In this document: in pieces, positions 37,593-45,028 of the stretch | Layout: each line of letters begins with the position of its first letter | Numbering within the stretch: position 1 is the stretch's first letter | The notes under the pieces: model-generated | The model's database searches: none | Told to the model about the DNA's origin: nothing | Seen by the model: only the letters and a program-made list of their open reading frames with translations | Program-made: the position numbers and the translations under genes | Assembly: GCF_014698475.1 (NCBI RefSeq) | Contig: NZ_JACJTB010000001.1 | Coordinates: 1-64,000 of the forward strand | DNA: 64,000 nucleotides | From: Nostoc spongiaeforme FACHB-130 | GTDB lineage: Bacteria; Cyanobacteriota; Cyanobacteriia; Cyanobacteriales; Nostocaceae | Direction of reading: 5' to 3'

Positions 37593-38762
37593 ATGAATAA
37601 AATGGCTGTGAGAGTACCTTTTGTTGATTTAAGTTTACAACATCAACCAATTCAAAATCAGTTAGAACAAGCAATTAATAATGTATTAAATCGAGGAGAC
37701 TTTGTTTTAGGTAAAGCAGTTGCTGATTTTGAAACAGCCTTCGCAGCAGCATCTGGTTCACAATATGGTGTGGGTGTAGCTTCAGGAACAGATGCGATCG
37801 CTCTTGGTTTACAAGCTTGTAATATTGGTGTGGGTGATGAAGTAATTCTCCCAGCTAATACCTTTGTCGCCACACTCATCGGAGTATTACGTGTTGGTGC
37901 TAAACCAATTCTGGTTGATTGTGACCCGAATACAGCCTTGATTGATTTAGAAGCAGCAGCTAAGGTAGTTACCTGCCATACCAAAGCGATTATTCCCGTA
38001 CATCTTTATGGGCAGATGGTATCACCAAAGCAGTTGTTAGATTTTGCTGCTACCCACAAACTGTTGATTTTTGAAGATGCAGCCCAGGCGCACCTAGCCG
38101 AACGAGAAGGTTATCGGGCTGGTTCTGTGGGTATTGCTGCTGCTTTTAGCTTCTATCCCAGTAAGAATTTAGGCGCATTTGGCGATGGCGGAATGTTAAT
38201 TACAAAAGATCCAGAAATTGCCCAAAAAATGGTGCGCTTACGCAACTATGGTGCAGCGCAAAAGTATGTGCATGTAGAATCAGGGACAAATAGTCGTTTA
38301 GATACCTTGCAAGCAGCAGTGTTGCTGGCAAAACTTCCTTATTTAACAGAGTGGAATTGCGATCGCAATTCCATCGCCCAACAGTACGATACAGAATTAA
38401 CTCCCTTAGCATCTGCTGGCATTATCCCCATCCAAAATCAAAGCGGCGCAGGACACGTTTATCATCTCTATGTAATTAAAATTGATGATTCGACTTCACC
38501 AGAACGCCGCCAGCAAATTCAGGACAAACTCACAGGAGCAGGAATTCAAACCGGAATTCACTATCCCATTCCTTGCCATCTGCAACCAGCATTCACCTAC
38601 TTAGGCTACCAACAAGGAGATTTTCTCCAATCGGAAAAACTAGCCAAACAGATATTATCTCTACCCATGTATCCTGGTTTAAGTAGTAGCCAAATTAAAG
38701 AAGTCGTGGCAGAGATTACATCAATTATGAGTGGTGAACAACAACATTTGTTATCCGTTTAA
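37593..38762 (+). CDS. DegT/DnrJ/EryC1/StrS-family sugar aminotransferase
   Basis: 389 residues of PLP-dependent transferase that aminates keto-sugar nucleotides for surface glycans. N-terminal VPFVDLSLQHQPIQ, GVASGTDAIALGLQ, EDAAQAHLAE (Asp near the cofactor), PLP lysine in SFYPSKNLGAFGDGG, and C-terminal YPIPCHLQPAF are typical. It opens the exosortase/polysaccharide block on the plus strand. The keto-sugar substrate cannot be told from sequence. ATG at 37593 or 37602. Confidence 0.92.
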   Translation: MNKMAVRVPFVDLSLQHQPIQNQLEQAINNVLNRGDFVLGKAVADFETAFAAASGSQYGVGVASGTDAIALGLQACNIGVGDEVILPANTFVATLIGVLRVGAKPILVDCDPNTALIDLEAAAKVVTCHTKAIIPVHLYGQMVSPKQLLDFAATHKLLIFEDAAQAHLAEREGYRAGSVGIAAAFSFYPSKNLGAFGDGGMLITKDPEIAQKMVRLRNYGAAQKYVHVESGTNSRLDTLQAAVLLAKLPYLTEWNCDRNSIAQQYDTELTPLASAGIIPIQNQSGAGHVYHLYVIKIDDSTSPERRQQIQDKLTGAGIQTGIHYPIPCHLQPAFTYLGYQQGDFLQSEKLAKQILSLPMYPGLSSSQIKEVVAEITSIMSGEQQHLLSV

Positions 38763-38805
38763 CAACCAAGAATTCATTTAATATAAAGCTGCACCCGATA
38801 AATCC

Positions 38806-38835
38806 TGTAGAGACCTTGCCTGCAAAGTCTCTACA
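38806..38835. repeat. Palindromic TGTAGAGAC repeat, copy 1
   Basis: TGTAGAGAC (38806-38814) and GTCTCTACA (38827-38835) are perfect arms around an internal TTGC-CT-GCAA. The same palindrome family is at 40245-40274. It sits between the aminotransferase and exosortase genes. Confidence 0.8.
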
Positions 38836-38895
38836 ACAGCCGATTAATTGCATCTTCATAAAGAAACGGTGTGAATTCTTCAATACCTTAAAATC

Positions 38896-39795
38896 ATGGC
38901 ACTTCCACAAAACATTCAAATTAGAAGCACCCAACAATTACTGAGCATAGCAATTTTCAGCGTTTTGGGATTATTGTATGCTCCTATGTTGCTACACTGG
39001 CTAGATGGTTGGCTACACAAAACTATCAGTATCGAACACGAATATTTTAGCCACGGGATTATTGGTTTACCGTTTGCCGCTTACCTGATTTGGTTGAACC
39101 GTAAAAAGTGGCAACGCTTACCAGATAGCACTCATCCCGTGGGTGCTTTTTTACTGTTAATCGGCGGTGTATTTTATCTAAGTGGAATTGCTGATTGGGT
39201 TAACCTGTCTTTGCCAATTATTCTGACAGGATTGTGCCTGTGGTTTAAAGGTGTAGCAGGTTTGCGCTTACAAGGCTTTCCGCTGGTATTGATATTTTTA
39301 GCAACCCCCACTTTTGTACCTTATTTATTAGTTCCCTATACCTTACCCTTACAAAGTTTTATCGCTGGCACAGCCGGATTCATTCTCAATCAAATTGGGA
39401 TGCAAGTCACCGTTGATGAAATCAATATTTACGTTGGTGGACGTATTGTCGAAGTAGCACCCTATTGCGCGGGGTTAAAAATGTTGTTTACGACTCTCTA
39501 CGTCAGCTTAATGCTGCTGTATTGGACTGGTGCTTTAGTTTCCCGGCGCATTAGTGTTTGGTTTATGTGTATTGCTGTAGCCATTAGCGTTACAGCTAAT
39601 ATTATTCGTAACACTTTGCTGAGTTACTTTCACGGTACAGGTAACGAAGCTGCATTTAAATGGTTACACGATAGTTGGGGTGGTGATCTGTATTCTGCTT
39701 GTATGCTTTTATTATTGGTACCATTACTGAACTGGATGAACAACAATTTGTTAGCAGATCCAGAAATTGCAGAACCAATAGAAGAGCAGAACTAA
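38896..39795 (+). CDS. crtA: Cyanoexosortase A
   Basis: 299 residues with about eight membrane helices. The exosortase catalytic triad is visible: Cys191 in VAPYCAGLKM, Arg238 in ANIIRNT, and His258 in KWLHDSWGG. Exosortases are membrane transpeptidases thought to cleave PEP-CTERM-tagged exported proteins and link them to envelope glycans. Length and N-terminus fit the cyanobacterial A type. Its usual partner, the EpsI-like protein, is here separated from it by two genes (39806-42462). Confidence 0.92.
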   Translation: MALPQNIQIRSTQQLLSIAIFSVLGLLYAPMLLHWLDGWLHKTISIEHEYFSHGIIGLPFAAYLIWLNRKKWQRLPDSTHPVGAFLLLIGGVFYLSGIADWVNLSLPIILTGLCLWFKGVAGLRLQGFPLVLIFLATPTFVPYLLVPYTLPLQSFIAGTAGFILNQIGMQVTVDEINIYVGGRIVEVAPYCAGLKMLFTTLYVSLMLLYWTGALVSRRISVWFMCIAVAISVTANIIRNTLLSYFHGTGNEAAFKWLHDSWGGDLYSACMLLLLVPLLNWMNNNLLADPEIAEPIEEQN

Positions 39796-39805
39796 CAAAA
39801 AAGCT

Positions 39806-40249
39806 ATGTTGGGTAAAAAACAACCAGAACAACCAAGCCAATCTCAAAGTATCAGTGGTGTAAATTTAACTGGGAGTGCAATTCAACAAGGACAGGCGGG
39901 ACGCGATCTCCAGCAAAGTCAATCGAGCAAGCTGGACACTCAGCAGCAAATCACTAACACCGATGTGGTTAAGCAATTGGAGAACTTGGAAACAGCTGTT
40001 AAAGCTGCTTCACTGACTCCAGATGAAAAAGATGAACTGTTGGACTATTTACGCCCCGCCAAGCGCGAAGCCAGCAAGGAAGAACCGAACAAAGATTTGG
40101 TAGGGCAGAATCTCAAACAGGTCAATGAGACGCTCAAAACGATGAAAGAAACCACAGAAGCCGGCAAAAGCTTGTGGCAAACGGGACAGGAAGTTTTTCA
40201 AGCTATTATCCCCTGGTTAGGAGTAGCGGCAAAATTTATTGGAATGTAG
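39806..40249 (+). CDS. Small Gln-rich protein paired with a NACHT NTPase; unknown function
   Basis: 147 residues, 10 bases after the exosortase stop. Three parts are visible. First, a Gln/Ser-rich low-complexity N-terminus with SAIQQGQAGRDLQQSQ at residues 24-39. Second, a charged helical segment (about 55-110: LTPDEKDELLDYLRPAKREA). Third, a C-terminal segment KSLWQTGQEVFQAIIPWLGV followed by AAKFIGM that may form an amphipathic or membrane-seeking helix. The N-terminal motif aligns with residues 16-31 of the next protein (SEVQQTQASRDAVSFQ). No family was recognised. The stop codon lies in a palindromic repeat (40245-40274). It may be an effector or adaptor partner of the NTPase. Confidence 0.75.
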   Translation: MLGKKQPEQPSQSQSISGVNLTGSAIQQGQAGRDLQQSQSSKLDTQQQITNTDVVKQLENLETAVKAASLTPDEKDELLDYLRPAKREASKEEPNKDLVGQNLKQVNETLKTMKETTEAGKSLWQTGQEVFQAIIPWLGVAAKFIGM

Positions 40250-40274
40250 AGACGTTATATGTAACGTCTCTACA
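40245..40274. repeat. Palindromic TGTAGAGACGTTA repeat, copy 2
   Basis: TGTAGAGACGTTA (40245-40257) and TAACGTCTCTACA (40262-40274) are perfect 13-base arms. The left arm contains the TAG stop codon of the upstream 147-residue gene. The family is common in Nostoc intergenic DNA. Confidence 0.88.
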
Positions 40275-40416
40275 AGGGTTTCAGGCAGCACATCTAAATT
40301 CTGGAGATTCTTAAGTAATTAAACAGAATTAATTACACATATTCTTTCCCTGTAACCTATTCCATATCTCCATGAATGAATTTAATTTTGCGTAACTACC
40401 TTATTGATTATGGGTG

Positions 40417-42462
40417 ATGGAGCAGAATCAGGGTATTGGCGATAGCTCACTGCAAAATAGTGAAGTTCAGCAGACACAAGCAAGCCGGGACGCGGTTAGC
40501 TTTCAAAATAGTCAAGCTAACCAAGTCACAATCAATAACATTATCTTGCGGATGTTTAGCAAACCACAGCCACCGCAAGTTAATTGGGACTGGGGACAAC
40601 GGTTGCTGAAAGAAAAACAGTTACCTGATATTCGTCAACGCTTGACTGATACCTTGGGAAAGCAGCGAATTGCCATGAGTGTCTCTTTTGCTGAACAGTT
40701 ATCTTGGGTAAGTCGAAGTTTGCAGATTAATGGTCAAGATTATGGGACTATAGATGCCAATAAACTGCTGATTGAGATATTTGACAGGGATGACATTCAA
40801 GGTAAATTGCTGATTTTAGGTGCGCCAGGAGCAGGGAAAACTACAGCACTCTTGGGTTTAGCAGAGCAGTTGGTGTGGGGGGCGTTACAAAATCCTAAAA
40901 CTGTCATCCCTGTTTTATTTGAGCTTTCGACTTGGCGGGACGATAACCAAAGCATTGAACAATGGTTGATTGAGCAACTTTATGAACTACACGGGGGAGA
41001 CCCCAAATATAAAATTTATGAGGGTTGGCTAGAACAACGGGTGTTATTACCTTTATTGGATGGTTTAGATGAATTGGGGCTAGAAAGACAAAAAAAATGC
41101 ACCATCAAACTTAATGAATTTGCCCGTCATTATCCCCATGTTGTAGTTTGTTGTCGGATCAAAGAATTTGAGGCTGTCAACCTGAAGCTAAACAACCTCA
41201 GAAGTGCGGTGTGTCTCCAACCTTTATCAGACTCACAAATTCAAGATTATCTTGATAGCTTGAATCGTTCAGAATTATGGTCAGTGATTGAGGGAAATCC
41301 AAATTTAATCAATTTGCTAGAACCGACTTCAGAGAACGAGCCTGGTTTGTTGCGTGTGCCGTTATTCATCAAACTGGTGGTCGATGTGTATGACCCAGAA
41401 CAGCCAATTAGCAACAAAGCAGATTTATTAGAAAAGTATATTGACCGCCAGTTGTCGAGGGATACCCGTGAACAAGAACGCCGCCAAGACAAGGAAGGGG
41501 GCAAATGGGCGTATAAAACAGTGGAAGATGAACCCGGTTGGCAGCAAACACACCGCACTTTAAGTTGGATAGCAAAGCGGTTGCAAGATAACAACACAGT
41601 AGAATTGCTAATTGAGCAAATGCAGCCGAGTTGGATTGAGTCTAAACATTCACGGCGACGTTATCGGCTGATTGTCGGGCTGATTGTCGGGTTGATTGTC
41701 GGGCTGATTTTCGGGCTGATTGTCGGGTTGATTTTCGGGCTGATTTTCGGGCTGATTTTCGGGCTGATTGTCGGGCTGATTTTCGGGCTGATTTTCGGGC
41801 TGATTGTCGGGCTAGATAAGATTGAACTTGTAGAAGCATTTCAAATTTCCATATCTCGCTACGCGATACGAGAATTTTTAGCAGATTTCCGCAAGGGGCT
41901 GATTTGGGGGTTGATTTGGGGGTTGACTTCCGGGCTGATTTTGGGGCTGACTTCCGGGCTGATTTTGGGGCTGATAGCAGGGCTAACTTCCGGGCTGATT
42001 ATCGGGCTGATAGACTGGCTGAAGGAAGAATTAAAAGTGCGATCCCTGCCCAACCAAGGCATCTGGAACTCATTACAGAGTATGCTATGGACAACAGCCT
42101 TGAGTTATCCACTCAGCTTAATTGGGACTATGGCGGCTTCAGTGGCTCGTAGAGTAGCAGAAAAGCATGACTGGCTAGATTTATCAGGAATTTTATTCCG
42201 TAACTCTCCCCAGTATTTCTTCCCAGGGCTATTTGTGGTTCTGTTTTTCGGCTTTTGGTTTGGTGGTGGGCTTGCTTGTGTACAACACTTTTCTCTACGC
42301 CTCGTCCTTTGGCAAAGTGGTGCTATCCCCTGGAATCTTGCCCAATTCCTCAACTACTGCGTTGAACGGCGCTTACTCTTGCGTGTTGGTGGGCGTTACC
42401 GCTTCCTGCACCGCGAACTCCTTGACCATTTTGCTAATTCTGGCGCTGCTCATTTCAGGTAA
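40417..42462 (+). CDS. NACHT-type STAND NTPase with repetitive membrane segments
   Basis: About 681 residues (a GTG just before, at 40414, is also possible). The N-terminus is Gln/Asn-rich and unstructured-looking (about 1-45), with SEVQQTQASRDAVSFQ echoing the gene upstream. The NACHT ATPase has Walker A GAPGAGKTT (about 136-144) and Walker B LLPLLDGLDEL (about 211-221), then a helical region. Two blocks of GLIx tetrapeptide repeats (about 419-467 and 495-533) would cross the membrane. It ends with a C-terminal YRFLHRELLDHFA module common to cyanobacterial NACHT proteins. STAND NTPases are signalling switches, often in anti-phage or cell-death systems. The 12-base DNA repeats encoding GLIx suggest length variation. 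Confidence 0.88.
   Translation: MEQNQGIGDSSLQNSEVQQTQASRDAVSFQNSQANQVTINNIILRMFSKPQPPQVNWDWGQRLLKEKQLPDIRQRLTDTLGKQRIAMSVSFAEQLSWVSRSLQINGQDYGTIDANKLLIEIFDRDDIQGKLLILGAPGAGKTTALLGLAEQLVWGALQNPKTVIPVLFELSTWRDDNQSIEQWLIEQLYELHGGDPKYKIYEGWLEQRVLLPLLDGLDELGLERQKKCTIKLNEFARHYPHVVVCCRIKEFEAVNLKLNNLRSAVCLQPLSDSQIQDYLDSLNRSELWSVIEGNPNLINLLEPTSENEPGLLRVPLFIKLVVDVYDPEQPISNKADLLEKYIDRQLSRDTREQERRQDKEGGKWAYKTVEDEPGWQQTHRTLSWIAKRLQDNNTVELLIEQMQPSWIESKHSRRRYRLIVGLIVGLIVGLIFGLIVGLIFGLIFGLIFGLIVGLIFGLIFGLIVGLDKIELVEAFQISISRYAIREFLADFRKGLIWGLIWGLTSGLILGLTSGLILGLIAGLTSGLIIGLIDWLKEELKVRSLPNQGIWNSLQSMLWTTALSYPLSLIGTMAASVARRVAEKHDWLDLSGILFRNSPQYFFPGLFVVLFFGFWFGGGLACVQHFSLRLVLWQSGAIPWNLAQFLNYCVERRLLLRVGGRYRFLHRELLDHFANSGAAHFR
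41667..41814. repeat. 12-base tandem repeat GGGCTGATTGTC/TTC inside the NACHT gene
   Basis: About twelve near-identical 12-base units (GGGCTGATTGTC and GGGCTGATTTTC alternating) encode GLIV/GLIF in tandem. The unit is a multiple of three, so copy change keeps the frame. A second, less regular block (GGGCTGACTTCC, GGGCTGATTTTG) lies at 41897-42014. Confidence 0.93.
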
Positions 42463-42614
42463 TAAATTAACTTCAAATACTTGCAATGTATGGCTTTACC
42501 AGCAATTTCAGCCTATTCTTCTCTACAACCCCATCATTAGAGACTGCTACTTTTACTGAACTCAGAGTACCAATTATTCAGTAAAATCTTGCGTAAATCT
42601 TGCAAATTTTACTG

Positions 42615-43337
42615 ATGATTTCCTTTTCCAAGGTTCTCAAAGAAAAACAGGTGACTTATATAATACCTCTGGTATTGTTGCTGCTGCTCTTGGCAATGGG
42701 CGCAGTTCCCAGCTACTTAAAAGGGCGCTGGGAATGGAAACAGCCACCACCTGTCACCACCCTCAAGGAATTAAGAAAAATACGCAAAACTGGATTAACC
42801 ATTCCTGGCTGGGAAACCGTTCAACAAGCCGAACAACAAGTAGGCGAACATAAATGGTCGTTGCAAGTTCTCAAACAAGCAAGTCCACCCACTCAGGTGA
42901 TTTTGCTATTACTGCCACAAAACGGCCCAAGAGATCAACCGGAAGTGGAATGGACGGAGATTAACGGCTGGGGTAGGTTACGCTGGGGAAAATGGGATAT
43001 AGCCCAAGAACGTTCTCTGGAATTTTCGGTGAAACCATCCCAAACTGCCAGTTCTAATACTGATGCGTTGGTAAAAGCGAAATTTTTCCGCGTTTCCACT
43101 CAACAAGATACCTTTGCTGTTTTACAGTGGTATGCTTTCCCCAATGGTGGCAACCCGTCACCTTTGCGCTGGTTTGTCAAAGATCAATTGGCACAGTTGC
43201 AAAAACGCCGGAATCCCTGGGTAGCAGTGAGTATAATGATACCGATTGAGCCTTTGGGTGACGTGGAAACTACTAAGTCTTTAGCTCAGTCTTTGGGTGA
43301 AGCGGTGCAAACTACATTAATGGCAAATGCTTTATAG
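42615..43337 (+). CDS. Cyanoexosortase A system-associated (EpsI-like) protein
   Basis: 240 residues from the ATG at 42615. One N-terminal membrane helix (about 15-34, YIIPLVLLLLLLAMGAVPSY) anchors an extracytoplasmic EpsI-like domain with PGWETVQQAEQQVGEHKWSL and TQQDTFAVLQWYAFPNGGNP. Such proteins pair with cyanoexosortase A and may help in glycan or substrate handling. It is 2.8 kb from crtA because two genes lie between. The start at a TTG (42600) is less likely. Confidence 0.85.
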   Translation: MISFSKVLKEKQVTYIIPLVLLLLLLAMGAVPSYLKGRWEWKQPPPVTTLKELRKIRKTGLTIPGWETVQQAEQQVGEHKWSLQVLKQASPPTQVILLLLPQNGPRDQPEVEWTEINGWGRLRWGKWDIAQERSLEFSVKPSQTASSNTDALVKAKFFRVSTQQDTFAVLQWYAFPNGGNPSPLRWFVKDQLAQLQKRRNPWVAVSIMIPIEPLGDVETTKSLAQSLGEAVQTTLMANAL

Positions 43338-43552
43338 CCAGTTGGTAAGTAATTTGGTTTGTAACTATGTAAACTTAACTCAATAATGTGGAAAACCTGT
43401 TATCTTTGATCAATCAATTTCCCAGAGTAGTAAGTTAAAAATTTACCTCTTCTCTATAATCAATTCTGCAACTCCAACCAAATATACAAGTTACTTTCAA
43501 CCTCAAATAACGACTCGGTAGAATTAATTCTCAATACAGTTTGACTGCACCG

Positions 43553-44962
43553 ATGTTTATAGTTTCCCATCCTTATATACGTGCATTTAGCACTTTATGT
43601 TTTGTGAGTTTTCAGGCAGGTGTTTGGCTGACAAATTCTGTTCAACCTGTTGTAGCTCAATCTTTACCATCTCCCGAAACATCACCAGGTCAATTCCCGG
43701 TGTTACCACCTGCAAATCCCACCCAGGAAGAATCGCCGCTACAACCTCCTGCACCGCCTCCAAATGCTGATGGTATATTTCCCAATGAAAGTGGCGCAAC
43801 TTCTTCTCAACTCAATCGTTACCTTTTAGGGCCGGGAGATGCAATTAGTGTGACGTTTCAACGTCCTCCTGGTGCTTATCGCTTGGGGCCAGGGGATTCT
43901 GTTAGTGTGCTGGTTCAACGCTTCCCAGATTTAAGTTTCCAAGCTTCAATTAATCCAGAAGGTAATATTGCCGCACCCTTGCTCGGCACAGTACCACTAC
44001 AAAATTTAACTTTGCAAGAAGCTCAAGACAAAATTCGCTTGTTATTCAATCGTTATGTCATTAATCCTGTAGTTGTGTTGTCTTTGACAGGTCTGCGCCC
44101 GGATTTGAGTTTTCAAGCGCAAATTAGTCCCGAAGGCAATATTGTTGTGCCACAGGTGGGTATATTATCTATACAAGGTTTGAGTTTGGCAGAAGCTCAA
44201 GAAAAAATTCGCTTAAGTTTAAGTCGGGTCATGGTTGATCCGATGATTTCTGTATCTCTATTGTCCACAAGACCTGTACAAATTACGATTAGCGGTGAGG
44301 TTTTTCGCCCAGGCATTTATTCTGTCAGTTCTGCAACCCCAAGAGTTGCTGATGCTTTACTGATAGCTGGTGGTTCTACAATGAGTGCTGACCTGCGCCA
44401 AGTGCAAGTACGGCGGACATTAATGGACGGTTCTGTGATTTCACAAAATATTGATTTGTATGCTGCATTGCAAAATGGCGCTTCTGTGCCGAATTTGCGC
44501 TTGCAAGATGGTGATGCAGTGATTATCCCCCGTCGGGAGGTGGGTAATGATGATGGTTATGACCGCAATTTAATTGCTCGTTCATCTTTGGCTGTACCAC
44601 AAATTCGTGTCCGGCTGTTAAACTATGCTGCTGGAGGACTGGTGACACAAACCCTACCAAATGGCAGTACTTTTGTAGATGCTTTGGGGGGAATTAATTT
44701 AGATACAGCGAACCTCAGAGATATTGCTTTAATTCGATTCGATCCAGAACGAGGTCGAGCAATTACGCAAAGACTTGATGCCAAAAAAGCACTTTCTGGT
44801 GATATATCTCAAAATGTCCCGTTACAAGATAATGATGTTATTGTTGTTGGTCGCAACTTGATTACGAGAATCACCAATATCTTTAGTACAATTACTCGGC
44901 CGTTCTTTGATGTTCAAAGTTTTATCCGCTTCTTCCAATTTTTTGGCGGTGGCTCAAATTAA
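43553..44962 (+). CDS. Wza-like polysaccharide export protein with duplicated export motifs
   Basis: 469 residues. A signal peptide (about 1-36, ending PVVAQS) and a Pro-rich linker are followed by polysaccharide-export (Poly_export) and SLBB-type repeats. The GPGD motif appears twice (LLGPGDAISVTFQRPPGAY, RLGPGDSVSVLV), as does FQAxIxPEGNI (FQASINPEGNI and FQAQISPEGNI). A third SLBB module, ITISGEVFRPGIYSV, follows. The protein probably forms the periplasmic or outer-membrane part of a capsule or exopolysaccharide channel working with the Wzc-like protein 66 bases downstream. The duplication of the N-terminal module looks recent. Confidence 0.92.
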   Translation: MFIVSHPYIRAFSTLCFVSFQAGVWLTNSVQPVVAQSLPSPETSPGQFPVLPPANPTQEESPLQPPAPPPNADGIFPNESGATSSQLNRYLLGPGDAISVTFQRPPGAYRLGPGDSVSVLVQRFPDLSFQASINPEGNIAAPLLGTVPLQNLTLQEAQDKIRLLFNRYVINPVVVLSLTGLRPDLSFQAQISPEGNIVVPQVGILSIQGLSLAEAQEKIRLSLSRVMVDPMISVSLLSTRPVQITISGEVFRPGIYSVSSATPRVADALLIAGGSTMSADLRQVQVRRTLMDGSVISQNIDLYAALQNGASVPNLRLQDGDAVIIPRREVGNDDGYDRNLIARSSLAVPQIRVRLLNYAAGGLVTQTLPNGSTFVDALGGINLDTANLRDIALIRFDPERGRAITQRLDAKKALSGDISQNVPLQDNDVIVVGRNLITRITNIFSTITRPFFDVQSFIRFFQFFGGGSN

Positions 44963-45028
44963 GACATCTCTGGCTTGGTAAATAATTCTTGACCACTATT
45001 CTCTCGCTTATTTCTATGTGTCTCTGCT

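Noticed and set aside
41667-41814. Possible CRISPR or satellite array
   Set aside because: Units are 12 bases, without spacers, and in frame with a membrane domain; not a CRISPR array.
41642-42062. Minus-strand open frames with KSARKSARQSAR and SPEVSPAISPKISP repeat peptides
   Set aside because: They are mirror reading frames of the 12-base tandem repeats in the NACHT gene, with no start context. The plus-strand gene explains the repeat.
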